A stretch of 61,379 bases of DNA, from positions 1 through 61,379 of the forward strand of contig DBQU01000055.1 in the NCBI GenBank assembly GCA_002305765.1. Reading direction: 5' to 3'. The notes beneath the pieces are model-generated. The model was not told the DNA's origin, searched no databases, and was given only the letters and a program-made list of their open reading frames with translations. Numbering within the stretch: position 1 is the stretch's first letter; the number at the start of each line of letters is the position of its first letter. Shown piece by piece: positions 44,464-53,284 of the stretch. The translations under genes were made by a program, and so were the position numbers. The stretch comes from Deltaproteobacteria bacterium UBA1386 (lineage in GTDB: Bacteria > Desulfobacterota > Syntrophorhabdia > Syntrophorhabdales > Syntrophorhabdaceae).

Positions 44464-44773
44464 TCTTGTATATTAAAAGAGTAGGTTTCGATTTGCAAGG
44501 ATAATATTCTTCCGCAATAGCAGTCGACGAGATGCTGATCGTCGTGCCTTCCCGCGCCGCTCCCGGTTACAACACGTTACGCGAAAGGAACGCCGCCTGC
44601 CGGAGACCGGGCATGTCAGATATCGGACACCGGGGCGTCAACAAAGACCGCTTTCGGGCCAAAGGCGACAAATCCATTCGCACTAACTATCCGAATTCAC
44701 TGGTTCCGGTCAGAGGCACGGTTCTTGCTTTCAAGGTTCCTGATTCGATTCTATAGCGGTGTACGGAGGAAAC
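44464..44773. other. 310-bp gap without a convincing gene
   Basis: An open frame at 44532-44756 has no ribosome binding site and atypical composition, and is not called. The right end holds a weak TTTCAA-N17-TATAGC promoter-like pair before the small gene at 44774. No repeat or RNA structure was seen. Confidence 0.5.
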
Positions 44774-45043
44774 ATGGGACGGAAGATCCTGGACACAACA
44801 CATCTGATGACCCTTCCGAGGACGGGGCAAAAGAGTCCTTTCACCCCGGCGTCCGCGGAACACTTCGCTGACGGCCAGTACCTCTTCGTCGGCCTCTACG
44901 AGATGGCTGTCGCATCCTTTATCGACCAAGCGGCGTGCGAGTTTCAGGATTACTGCAACCATCTCTACTGCATCGATGGCAGGTGCGACTGCCCGTGGTC
45001 CTGGAAGAAGTCGGCAGGCCTCGCCCTGCCTGCATCCGCATGA
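44774..45043 (+). CDS. small cysteine-rich protein of unknown function
   Basis: An 89-residue protein with no membrane helix. Its C-terminal third has five cysteines in the pattern C-x5-C-x4-C-x4-C-x-C (from ACEFQDYC to CDCPW), which could bind metal or form disulfides. Start ATG 44774 has a clear ribosome binding site, CGGAGGAAAC. No homologue is recognised. It is followed 74 bp later by another small gene with its own promoter. Confidence 0.6.
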   Translation: MGRKILDTTHLMTLPRTGQKSPFTPASAEHFADGQYLFVGLYEMAVASFIDQAACEFQDYCNHLYCIDGRCDCPWSWKKSAGLALPASA

Positions 45044-45060
45044 GGTATCACAAAGTTTTC

Positions 45061-45087
45061 TTTACAATTCCGCTATTGTGATATAAT
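45061..45087 (+). promoter_or_regulatory. promoter of the small gene at 45118
   Basis: TATAAT (45082-45087) is consensus; TTTACA (45061-45066) is 15 bp upstream, slightly short. The predicted start is near 45094. Confidence 0.5.
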
Positions 45088-45117
45088 GTATTTCGCTATG
45101 TTTTTCAGGAGGTGGCA

Positions 45118-45387
45118 ATGAAAACAGGAAACGTTTCGCAGGGCAGCACCCTGCTCGGACAGACACGGTCCCCCCGCGAGAACAGGACCGCCCGGACGAA
45201 GGACAGCGCGCCCATCGAGGAAAAGGTGGACCTCTCGACGAAGAAGGCACCCGTCATTCCCAGCGCCGCAACCTCATACGATGACGTGCTGGAGCTGCTC
45301 TACGGCATCGACTTCAGTCAGTTCAAGAACGTCGAGTGGATCTCCAAGGACGGTTCCTCGAAGATGATGGAGCTCCTCGGGGCCTGA
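45118..45387 (+). CDS. small protein of unknown function
   Basis: An 89-residue protein with a polar, probably unstructured N-terminal half (GNVSQGSTLLGQTRSPREN, KKAPVIPS) and a compact C-terminal half (YDDVLELLYGIDFSQFKNV, then SSKMMELLGA). ATG 45118 follows AGGAGGTGGCA, a strong ribosome binding site. No signal or cysteine. No family recognised; a short linear motif or partner-binding role is possible but unproven. Confidence 0.6.
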   Translation: MKTGNVSQGSTLLGQTRSPRENRTARTKDSAPIEEKVDLSTKKAPVIPSAATSYDDVLELLYGIDFSQFKNVEWISKDGSSKMMELLGA

Positions 45388-45547
45388 CACACCCTGCGAT
45401 CGACCGGGACCGAACGGAGGACCGAGGTTCTTCGCGCTCTCGTCCTCCCGGCATCCCGGCCGCCCGCAACCACCCCCCATTTGCCTCATGTCCCCCTTCA
45501 CGGGGCAAGAAAAGAACCCTTCACGGCCTCCTTCGGGTTCTCTCCGC
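45388..45547. other. non-coding stretch before the Pho box
   Basis: Contains one small hairpin, AGAACCC/GGGTTCT (45513-45541), without a T-run. It may mark the end of the small gene transcript. Nothing else was seen. Confidence 0.4.
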
Positions 45548-45601
45548 TTAACGGTAATTTAACAGGCATTTAACGCCCGCTTAATTAAATTTGGTTAATC
45601 T
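45548..45601 (+). promoter_or_regulatory. Pho box array and -10 of the porin gene
   Basis: TTAAC or TTAAT occurs at 45548, 45559, 45570 and 45581, an exact 11-bp period, the spacing of PhoB half-sites. TAATCT (45596-45601) lies exactly 10 bp after the last TTAAT, where the -10 of PhoB promoters is found. The same layout occurs before pstS and phoB. Confidence 0.8.
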
Positions 45602-45692
45602 TGCCTCAGGACAGTTAAACCCACATTGACGGAAAGGAGGGAAAGGCAGCACCGTGTTCCGTACCACCACAACTATTTCTAAGGAGGCAGGA

Positions 45693-46961
45693 ATGAAGAA
45701 GTTCTTATTGGCCCTGATCGCGGTCGCCCTGGCAACTCCGGTACTTGGCAATGCCGGCAGCGTATCGAGCAGGTATGACGTTACATTCGGCGGTTTCGTG
45801 AAATACGACTTCGGCTATTCGACCCAGAACTCGCACGCGGACCCTTCCTACGGGTACAGGAGCAGCACGTCCGATCGCGCGATCCTGGCTGACGAGTACG
45901 GCAACACCTACATGAGCGGCGCCGAGACCCGCTTCAATTTCCTTATCAAGGGCCCCGACCTGTGGGGCGCGAAGACGAGCGCCTTCATCGAGGGCGATTT
46001 CCGCGGCACGACGACGGGCAACCAGTACGGCGGATTCCAGCTCAGGCACGCGTGGATGAAAATGAAGTGGAACTCGTCGGAACTGCTCTTAGGTCAAGCC
46101 TACCAGCAGTGGGGTATGCCATACTACGCCGCCCAGATAGGAGCCGACGACTTCAAGCAGTATCTCAAGGGTATCAGGACACCCCAGGTGGCCTTCCGCC
46201 ATTTCTTCACCAAAGAGCTGAGCGCCATGTTCGGGCTCACCTCCGCAACGGAGTGGTCCGGCGCGACAAGGCAGTACAACGACGGCTATGCCAGAAGCTC
46301 CTGGCCGGGTCTCCAGGGAGAGATGGCATACTGGACGGACCGCTGCGGCAAGATCGGCTCGAACAACCTCAAGTTCGGTCTTGGAGCCTACTACGGCAAG
46401 GACACGGAGACCTACACCTCGGGCGCGGAGTACAAGGACAGCACGGTCAACGCCTGGGTCACGGCGTTCCGCTACTCCATACCCATCGTCCCCGAGAGAC
46501 AGGGAAACAAGGCGATGTCCGTGCTCCTCAATGGAAACTTTTTTATCGGGCAGAACGCGGCAGGGAACAACTGGATGGGCTCCTCGGGCCCGAGCAACGG
46601 CTCCTACCTGAGGCCCGGCAACGACGCGGCCGCTCCGACACTCTTCGGGCTCTTCTCCCAGGTTTCCTGGTGGATGACCGACAAGCTCTGGGTCAACGGC
46701 ATGTATGGCTACCTGAAGTACAACTATAGCGAGTGGGCGCGCACGAACAACGCGACGGCCCGTGATAGGATAAACATGTCCCAGACCTTTGCGGCAAACC
46801 TTCTTTGGGAGGCAAACCCGTCGATCAGGCTGGGCCTCCAGTGGATGAGGATGTTCACCCATTATAACGGCGTGGGCCAGGGTACCGGCGCGGGCACGGG
46901 TTTAGCCGCCTCCAGCGGCGTCATGGACCAGTACCGGTTCGCGGCCTGGTATTTCTTCTAA
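45693..46961 (+). CDS. outer-membrane porin-like protein, probably phosphate-regulated
   Basis: A 422-residue protein with a signal peptide (1-20, ending LGNAG), an N-terminal strand DVTFGGFVKYDFGYST, repeated amphipathic beta-strand patterns (LRHAWMKMKW, LLLGQAYQQWG, NLKFGLGAYYG) and a C-terminal phenylalanine (FAAWYFF) used for outer-membrane assembly. This indicates a beta-barrel of about 16-18 strands. Four Pho half-sites upstream and the adjacent pst genes suggest it admits phosphate or polyphosphate under starvation. Ribosome binding site AAGGAGGCAGGA precedes ATG 45693. Confidence 0.85.
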   Translation: MKKFLLALIAVALATPVLGNAGSVSSRYDVTFGGFVKYDFGYSTQNSHADPSYGYRSSTSDRAILADEYGNTYMSGAETRFNFLIKGPDLWGAKTSAFIEGDFRGTTTGNQYGGFQLRHAWMKMKWNSSELLLGQAYQQWGMPYYAAQIGADDFKQYLKGIRTPQVAFRHFFTKELSAMFGLTSATEWSGATRQYNDGYARSSWPGLQGEMAYWTDRCGKIGSNNLKFGLGAYYGKDTETYTSGAEYKDSTVNAWVTAFRYSIPIVPERQGNKAMSVLLNGNFFIGQNAAGNNWMGSSGPSNGSYLRPGNDAAAPTLFGLFSQVSWWMTDKLWVNGMYGYLKYNYSEWARTNNATARDRINMSQTFAANLLWEANPSIRLGLQWMRMFTHYNGVGQGTGAGTGLAASSGVMDQYRFAAWYFF

Positions 46962-46980
46962 GAATCCCCGTTCGGATATG

Positions 46981-47008
46981 AAAAGGGGCCTTTTTCAAGG
47001 CCCCTTTT
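46981..47008. terminator. bidirectional terminator between the porin gene and phoU
   Basis: AAAAGGGGCCTT pairs with AAGGCCCCTTTT (12 bp) around TTTC. It serves the two convergent units. Confidence 0.92.
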
Positions 47009-47065
47009 CTTTATTGGTTCCCCGGGAGGCAATCCCTGAAGAGCTTTGCCGTCACGCCTGCGGGT

Positions 47066-47749
47066 CTAGACCTTTTCACCTTTCTGCTTCTCGTCCCTTT
47101 CCTCTCGATGGTGCTTGATGACCCTTCCCTCGACCATGAATATCACGTCCTCGCAGATGTTCGTGGAAAGATCGGCGATGCGCTCGAGGTTGTTCGCGAC
47201 CCTGATGAGGTGCAGCGACCTCTCGATCGTCGCCGGGTCCGAGGACATGAAGGTCACGAGCTCCCGAAAGATCTGGTTCTGCAGGTCGTCGACGATATGG
47301 TCCCGCTCGCAGACCTGCTGGGCGAGGGACGCATCCTCGTTCAGGAATGCGGTGATGCTGTCGTTGAGGCTCCTTGTCGTTTCGCCCGCGAGCCGGGGAA
47401 TATCGACAAGAGGCTTCACCGGCACGTGGGATATGAGGAACAATCCGCTGTCGGCGATGTTCGCCACGTGATCGCCCATGCGCTCCAGGTCGCTGTTCAT
47501 CTTATAGACCATGAGGATGACCCTTAAGTCCCGGGCCCTCGGCTGGAACTGCGCTATGGCCCCCGTGCACAGCTCGTCGAGTTCGATCTCGAAATCGTTC
47601 GTCGCCGGCTCCAGTTCGTCAATGACCCGGCGAAGAGGGACCTCCCGACGCTCCAGGAGGCCTGCCATGCTCTGGGCGATCATCTTCTCCACCAGGGTGG
47701 CGTATTCGACGAGCTCTTTCTTGAGCTCCTTTATCCTGACCTCCAGCAT
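47066..47749 (-). CDS. phoU: phosphate signalling regulator PhoU
   Basis: PhoU couples Pst transporter state to PhoR and represses the regulon when phosphate is ample. The 227-residue all-helical protein has two PhoU repeats with the acidic metal-binding motifs (DDLQNQ near the second, RMGDHVANIAD, ERIADLSTNICED). It is last gene of pstSCAB-phoU, 13 bp after pstB. Confidence 0.95.
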   Translation of the reverse strand: MLEVRIKELKKELVEYATLVEKMIAQSMAGLLERREVPLRRVIDELEPATNDFEIELDELCTGAIAQFQPRARDLRVILMVYKMNSDLERMGDHVANIADSGLFLISHVPVKPLVDIPRLAGETTRSLNDSITAFLNEDASLAQQVCERDHIVDDLQNQIFRELVTFMSSDPATIERSLHLIRVANNLERIADLSTNICEDVIFMVEGRVIKHHREERDEKQKGEKV

Positions 47750-47762
47750 CCCTTTTAGCCTC

Positions 47763-48521
47763 CTATCCGAATTTTCCCGTCAGGTATTCTTCCGTCCGCT
47801 TGTCCTTCGGCACGGTGAACATCTTCTCCGTCGGCCCGAACTCGACGAGTTCCCCGAGGTAGATGAAGGCCGTGACATCGGAGACCCTCGCGGCCTGGGC
47901 TATGTTGTGGGTGACGAGAAGCATGGTGACGTTCCTCTTGAGTTCCACGAAGAGCTCCTCGATCTGCGACGTCGATTTCGGATCGAGGGCCGACGTCGGT
48001 TCGTCAAGGAGCAGTATCTCGGGGTTCATGGCAAGCGCCCGGGCTATGCAGAGCCTTTGCTGCTGTCCCCCGGAGAGAAAGGTCCCCTTCCGGTGAAGGG
48101 CATCCTTGACCTCGTCCCAGAGGGCCGATCTCTTCAGCGACCGTTCGACGATAGTGTCCAGTTCCGATTTCGCCATCCTGATGCCGTTGAGCTTGTATCC
48201 CGCGATGACATTCTCGTATATGCTCATCGTGGGAAAGGGGTTCGGTTTTTGAAAGACCATTCCCACTTTCCGTCTCAGGATAATGGGCTGCATCGTGTAG
48301 ATGTCCTCGTCGACAAGCGTCATCTTCCCCGCCACGCCGGCGCCGGGGATGAGTTCGTGCATCCTGTTGACGCAGCGTATGAGGGTCGTCTTACCGCACC
48401 CCGACGGTCCCATGAGGGCGGCGACGACGTTCCTCCTGACGGTGAGGTCAACGTCCTTGAGCACCCTGTTGTCGCCGAAGAAGGCGCTGAACTTCTCGAC
48501 CTTTAGAACTGTATCTTCCAT
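47763..48521 (-). CDS. pstB: phosphate ABC transporter ATP-binding protein
   Basis: PstB powers high-affinity phosphate import. The 252-residue protein has Walker A GPSGCGKT (38-45), the signature LSGGQQQRLCIARAL, Walker B EILLLDEPTSALD and the switch histidine in LVTHNIAQA. It overlaps pstA by 19 bp and precedes phoU. Confidence 0.97.
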   Translation of the reverse strand: MEDTVLKVEKFSAFFGDNRVLKDVDLTVRRNVVAALMGPSGCGKTTLIRCVNRMHELIPGAGVAGKMTLVDEDIYTMQPIILRRKVGMVFQKPNPFPTMSIYENVIAGYKLNGIRMAKSELDTIVERSLKRSALWDEVKDALHRKGTFLSGGQQQRLCIARALAMNPEILLLDEPTSALDPKSTSQIEELFVELKRNVTMLLVTHNIAQAARVSDVTAFIYLGELVEFGPTEKMFTVPKDKRTEEYLTGKFG

Positions 48522-49351
48522 TTAGCGGAGATCCCCCTTGCAATAAGGTTCAGGGCAAGCGTCAGAACGACAAGTATGAACGAGGCCCCCCACGCGAAGG
48601 AATGCCACTCGGGGTAGGGGCTCATGGCGTAATAGAATATGCGGTAGGGCAGGGAATCTATCGGCTTGAAGATATTGACGTTCATGAACTGATTGCCGAA
48701 TGCCGTGAAGAGAAGCGGTGCCGTTTCCCCTGTGATCCTCGCCACGCTGAGGAGGATGCCCGTGAGGATGCCGCTTATGCCCGAGGGGAGTACGACCTTG
48801 AGAATGGTCCGGTAATAGGGCACGCCGAGGGCCAGCGAGGCCTCCTTCAGGTGATAGGGTATGAGCTTCAGGGTCTCCTCCGTGGTCTTGATGATCACGG
48901 GAAGCATCATGATGGAAAGGGCGACACCGCCGGAGAGAGCGGAAAAGGTCTTCAGGGGAGCCACTACCCAGAGATAGGCGATGATGCCGATCACTATCGA
49001 GGGCGTTCCCTGGAGGACAATGACACTAAGGCGTATGGTATTGCTCAGTTTTCCGGTCTTGTTCTCGGAAAGGTAGATGCCGGCCGCTATCCCGCAGGGC
49101 ACGGATATCACCGAGGACAGGGCGATGAGCATCAGCGTCCCCACGACGGCGTTGGCGACGCCTCCCCCGGACTCGCCGATGGGGCGCGGCAGGCTGAAGA
49201 GAAAATCCCAGTTGATCACCGATATTCCCTTCATCGTTATGTAATAGAGGATGAGAAAGAGGGGGAGAAGGGACAGGAAGGCAAGAAGGCAGACCGCTCC
49301 CTTGAAGAGCGTGTCCTTCGCAAGGCGCCTGCCGACATGACCGCCCGTCAT
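48503..49351 (-). CDS. pstA: phosphate ABC transporter permease PstA
   Basis: An inner-membrane permease of 282 residues with about six helices and the EAA-type loop (LKEASLALGVPYYRTILKVV) that contacts PstB. ATG 49351 overlaps the pstC stop (ATGA). A typical PstA region, ETAPLLFTAFGNQF, is present. Confidence 0.95.
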   Translation of the reverse strand: MTGGHVGRRLAKDTLFKGAVCLLAFLSLLPLFLILYYITMKGISVINWDFLFSLPRPIGESGGGVANAVVGTLMLIALSSVISVPCGIAAGIYLSENKTGKLSNTIRLSVIVLQGTPSIVIGIIAYLWVVAPLKTFSALSGGVALSIMMLPVIIKTTEETLKLIPYHLKEASLALGVPYYRTILKVVLPSGISGILTGILLSVARITGETAPLLFTAFGNQFMNVNIFKPIDSLPYRIFYYAMSPYPEWHSFAWGASFILVVLTLALNLIARGISAKWKIQF

Positions 49352-50265
49352 GAGACCTCCCTGGATGCTTCAATGCTGATCCTCTGAATGACGTATGTCC
49401 CGATGATGTTGACGACCATGGTCACCAGAAAGAGGACGAGGGCGACATAGATGAGCGACGCCGCGGTGACGCCCGTCGCCTCTGCGAACTCGTTGGCGAT
49501 GACGCTTGCCATCGTGTTGGCGGGACTGAATATGCTCGTCGGCAGGAAGTTGCTGTTGCCGATGAGCATCGTCACCGCCATGGTCTCGCCTATCGCCCGT
49601 CCCAGCGCGAGGAGTATGCCCGCGATGATGCCGGACCGCGCGTAGGGGATAACGATGTTCCGTATCACCTCGAACCGCGTCGCTCCCAGCGAGTAAGCCG
49701 CCTCCTTCAGGTCGCCCGGCACCAGCGTGATCACCTCCCTGCCGATGGACGCCGAAAAGGGGATGATCATGATGGCAAGGATGAGCGACGAGGTAAGTAT
49801 CCCCACGCCATGGGGGGCGACGCCCAGTTTCATCTCTATGAACCGCACAGCGGGCATGAGAAAGAAGAGGCCCCAGAGACCGTAGATGACGGAAGGGATC
49901 CCTGCCAGGACCTCGACGGCGCTGCGCAGGAATGTCGAGATGGCCCCCGTCTTGAAGTACTCACCGAGGAAGATGGAAATGGCTATGGAGAACGGGATGG
50001 AGATGACCAGGGCAAGAAATGACGTGAGAAGGGTCCCCACAAGGAAGGGAAGGGCCCCGAAGGTCTCCGTCGTCGCGTCCCACACCCTGCCGATGAAGAA
50101 GAAGATCCCGAATTCCTTGATCGCGGGCAGGGCGGTCACGAGGAGGGTTGCGAAGATCGCGAGGAGAAGGAGGACGATGATAAGGCCGCTGCCCGCGAGA
50201 CAAACGCTGAACCTCTTTTCCGAACGGTCTGTGCCTGACGGCGCTCTTTGCTTTCCTGTATCCAT
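49348..50265 (-). CDS. pstC: phosphate ABC transporter permease PstC
   Basis: The partner permease of PstA, 305 residues with six helices, a GIPSVIYGLWGLF segment and the EAA-type loop DLKEAAYSLGATRFEVIRNI. The basic N-terminal 25 residues are cytoplasmic. It begins 71 bp after pstS. Confidence 0.95.
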   Translation of the reverse strand: MDTGKQRAPSGTDRSEKRFSVCLAGSGLIIVLLLLAIFATLLVTALPAIKEFGIFFFIGRVWDATTETFGALPFLVGTLLTSFLALVISIPFSIAISIFLGEYFKTGAISTFLRSAVEVLAGIPSVIYGLWGLFFLMPAVRFIEMKLGVAPHGVGILTSSLILAIMIIPFSASIGREVITLVPGDLKEAAYSLGATRFEVIRNIVIPYARSGIIAGILLALGRAIGETMAVTMLIGNSNFLPTSIFSPANTMASVIANEFAEATGVTAASLIYVALVLFLVTMVVNIIGTYVIQRISIEASREVS

Positions 50266-50336
50266 ACGGGTTTGGATCTATGTCCGGGCGGCGCCTGTAA
50301 ACACCGCGCCGCCCGGTCCTTCGTCTCATGATCGCC

Positions 50337-51395
50337 CTATTTCACGAGGGGCGCGCCATTGTATGTCATGGAGCGGACCAGTTTGTTCGCCTTCGCCGCC
50401 GCCTCTTTCGACAACGGGGCGTACTGGAGGGGTTCGACGTATTTCTGTCCGTCGCCCACCATCCACAGGAGGAGTTTCGCCAGCGCCTCCGCCCGATCCT
50501 TCGCCTTTCCTCCGTAGTTCTGCTCCTTGTAGAAGATGAGCCATGTGAAACCGCTGATGGGGTAACCGGCGGCCGCCTCCGTGTCTGTCAGGGACACATT
50601 CGTATCGTCGGGGATCTTCACGTTGGCCGCGGCACTCACCGATTTGAGGGTCGGCTCGATGAACTTGCCGGCCCTGTTCTTTATGTTGCCATAGGGCATC
50701 TTGTTCTGGGTCGCGTAGAGAAGCTCGACGTATCCCACCGCGCCGGGGGTCTGCTTCACGTATCCGGCGACGCCGGGGTTCCCCTTCTGGCCGATCTGAC
50801 CCGCAGGCCACTTGAGGGATTTGCCGGTGCCGACCTTCTCCTTCCATTCCTTGTTCACCTTCGTGAGATACTCGCTGAAGATGTAAGTGGTCCCGCTGCC
50901 ATCGGCGCGATGGACGGCACTGACGGGCAAGTCGGGAAGCTTCACTCCAGGGTTCGCGGAGGCTATTTTCGGGTCGTTCCACTTCGTGATCTTGCCGAGG
51001 AATATCTCGGCCACCGCATCGGGGGTGAAATTGAGTTTCGAGTTCCCCGGCAGGTTATAGGTCACGACCACGGCCCCAAGGCAGGTGGGAATGTGCAGGA
51101 CGGGGGCGCCGGCCGACTGCAGCTCCTTCGCCGTCATGAAGGCGTCGGTGCCGCCGAAATCGACGGTCTTTTTAATGAGTTGGTTTATCCCTCCGCCCGA
51201 GCCGATCCCCTGGTAGTTGATCTTCACCTTGTACTGCTGGTTGTAGGCGTCGAACATCTTCGAGTAAAGGGGCTGGGGAAAGGTGGCGCCGGCGCCGAGC
51301 AGCTCCATGTCGAGGGCCGGTGCGTGGGTCGCGAAGCACACGAGGGCGAAAAAAGCGACCATCAAGGATACGGCTCTTGGAAAAATGCCAGACAT
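50337..51395 (-). CDS. pstS: periplasmic phosphate-binding protein
   Basis: PstS delivers phosphate to PstCA. The 352-residue protein has a signal peptide (1-28, ending THAPALD) and phosphate contacts in GAGATFPQPLYSKMF, GIGSGGGINQL, FGGTDAFM and RADGSGTTYIFSEYL. Ribosome binding site AAAGGAGGAC precedes ATG 51395; a Pho box lies 50-100 bp upstream. It is first gene of pstSCAB-phoU. Confidence 0.96.
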   Translation of the reverse strand: MSGIFPRAVSLMVAFFALVCFATHAPALDMELLGAGATFPQPLYSKMFDAYNQQYKVKINYQGIGSGGGINQLIKKTVDFGGTDAFMTAKELQSAGAPVLHIPTCLGAVVVTYNLPGNSKLNFTPDAVAEIFLGKITKWNDPKIASANPGVKLPDLPVSAVHRADGSGTTYIFSEYLTKVNKEWKEKVGTGKSLKWPAGQIGQKGNPGVAGYVKQTPGAVGYVELLYATQNKMPYGNIKNRAGKFIEPTLKSVSAAANVKIPDDTNVSLTDTEAAAGYPISGFTWLIFYKEQNYGGKAKDRAEALAKLLLWMVGDGQKYVEPLQYAPLSKEAAAKANKLVRSMTYNGAPLVK

Positions 51396-51443
51396 AGATG
51401 TCCTCCTTTGGTTTTTTCAGGCACCTGCCTGAATCGTTGCTTC

Positions 51444-51497
51444 ATCTTACCCATCGACTGTTAATATTGGAGCAAAGAATTGTTAAGATTCGATTAA
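51444..51497 (-). promoter_or_regulatory. Pho box and -10 of pstS
   Basis: On the minus strand TTAAT (from 51497), TTAAC (from 51486) and TTAAC (from 51464) are spaced 11 and 22 bp; the missing fourth position is degenerate. TAAGAT (51449-51444) lies exactly 10 bp after the last TTAAC. Confidence 0.8.
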
Positions 51498-51532
51498 GAT
51501 GCGCTCTGTACCGGCGATATTCCCTTCGCGGA

Positions 51533-53284
51533 TCAGGCTTTGAATGAGGACGGGTCGCCGGCGGGCAGCGTGATGACGAATCTCGCGCCCCTTCCCGGGC
51601 TGCTTTGCACGGTGATCCTGCCGTTGTGGAGCATGATGATGTGCTTGACGATGGAGAGACCGAGACCCGTGCCGCCGAGTTTTTTGGACCTCGATTTGTC
51701 GACGACGTAGAACCGCTCGAAGATGCGGTCGATGTGTTCCGAAGGGATGCCCGGACCGGTGTCGGCAACGGAAACAACCACGGTGTTGTCCCGGGCTTCC
51801 ATCTCCACGGTGATCCCGCCCGCATCGGTGTACTTGATCGCGTTGTCAAGAAGATTCACAAAGACCTGCTCGAGTCTGAAGGCGTCTCCCATCACGGGCG
51901 GCAGGTCCAGGGGCGCCCTCACCTCCACGCTGAAACCCTTTGCGCGCATCTGTTCCTCGAAGATCTTGAGCACCCTTTCGACGAGGTCCGGCATGTCCAC
52001 AGGTTCCAGTTCGAGGACAAGGCTCTTTTCTTCCAGCCTCGACAGCGTCAGGAGGTCCGTCACGATGTTGATGAGCCGGGCCGTGTTCCGCTTGATGATC
52101 ATGAGGTAATGCTTTTGTTCCTCCGAAAGGGACCCCTCGACCTCCATGGTCTCGACAAATCCTTTTATGGACGTGAGTGGTGTCCGCAATTCATGGGATA
52201 CGTTGAGGACGAAATCGCTCTTTATCTTCTCGAGCTTGCGGATCTCGGTGATGTCATGGAAGACGAGGACGATCTCTTCCCGGGGGCCAAGGTAGGTGGC
52301 GCTGCACAGGAAGACCGCTCCGTTTATCGTCATCTCCCCGACGCGGTTCAGCTTCTCCATATGGACCCTGTTCACCAGTTCGTTGAGCGCCGGCTCCCTT
52401 ATGATCTCCCAGTAGGGTTTCCCAATCTCCACATCGCGGCCCATCAGGGTCTTCAGGCTGTCGTTGAGAAGAAGTACCCTCTCCTCGCCGTCGAGCACGA
52501 GGAGTCCCTCTTGCAGGGAGGAGATGATGCTGTTCAGTTCTTCCTTCTGACGGGTAAGGTCGGCGAAAAGCCCCTGCATCTCATCGGTCATATCGTTGAA
52601 ACTGTCGGCGACCTCCTTGAGTTCGTCCTGCGCCTTAAGCAACACCCGGGTGTTGAAATCGTGGCCGGCCACCCTCTTTATGGCGGCGCTCAGCTCGCCG
52701 ATCGGCCGGTAGATGGTCCGCGCGAAGATGAACGCCCCGATGAGCGCCGCGACGAGGATGATGACGGTCACGAGCAATATCTTCGCATTCAGTTCCCGGG
52801 AAACGGTCTTTATATCCTTGAGGAACTTGCTGGTACGAAGGACGTACAGGGTCTTCCCTTCCCTCTCGACGGGAACGGCGATGTAGAGCATCTCCTGGCC
52901 GAGGGTGTCGCTTAAGCGCAGGAACCGCCCCGTGACGCCTTCAAGCGCCTGGGAGATCTCGATCCTCGTGCGGTGGTTCTCCATCCTGGCAGGGTCTTCC
53001 TCGGAGTCGGCGATGACCCTGCCGTCAGGGGCAACAAGGGTGATGCGGCTGTTGATCTTCTTTCCCATCTCCTTCACGAAGCGGTCAATGGCGGCGGCTC
53101 CCTCCGACGGCATCCCCAGCGTTCGCTCCCCGAGGACGATGGCGATCTCCTTCAATTCCCGCGCGGTCCTCTCTATCTGGTAGTTGCGGATGAGATAGGA
53201 CGAGATGAGAACGATGAGGCCGGAAAGGGCGACGGTGAGGACAAGATACCCGCCGAATATCTTGAAAAAGAGGGAACGCTTCAT
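51533..53284 (-). CDS. phoR: phosphate-regulon sensor histidine kinase PhoR
   Basis: PhoR phosphorylates PhoB in phosphate starvation. The 583-residue protein has two membrane helices (about 8-28 and 168-190) around a periplasmic sensor of about 140 residues, larger than in E. coli PhoR, then HAMP, a PAS domain (about 245-345), HisKA with VSHELRTPLTSIKGF and HATPase with DNAIKYTDAGG and DTGPGIPSEH. It overlaps phoB by 4 bp. The large sensor may add a signal beyond Pst status. Confidence 0.92.
   Translation of the reverse strand: MKRSLFFKIFGGYLVLTVALSGLIVLISSYLIRNYQIERTARELKEIAIVLGERTLGMPSEGAAAIDRFVKEMGKKINSRITLVAPDGRVIADSEEDPARMENHRTRIEISQALEGVTGRFLRLSDTLGQEMLYIAVPVEREGKTLYVLRTSKFLKDIKTVSRELNAKILLVTVIILVAALIGAFIFARTIYRPIGELSAAIKRVAGHDFNTRVLLKAQDELKEVADSFNDMTDEMQGLFADLTRQKEELNSIISSLQEGLLVLDGEERVLLLNDSLKTLMGRDVEIGKPYWEIIREPALNELVNRVHMEKLNRVGEMTINGAVFLCSATYLGPREEIVLVFHDITEIRKLEKIKSDFVLNVSHELRTPLTSIKGFVETMEVEGSLSEEQKHYLMIIKRNTARLINIVTDLLTLSRLEEKSLVLELEPVDMPDLVERVLKIFEEQMRAKGFSVEVRAPLDLPPVMGDAFRLEQVFVNLLDNAIKYTDAGGITVEMEARDNTVVVSVADTGPGIPSEHIDRIFERFYVVDKSRSKKLGGTGLGLSIVKHIIMLHNGRITVQSSPGRGARFVITLPAGDPSSFKA

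Noticed and set aside
44532..44756. 74-residue plus-strand open frame
   Set aside because: No ribosome binding site, low-complexity basic composition and no recognisable feature.
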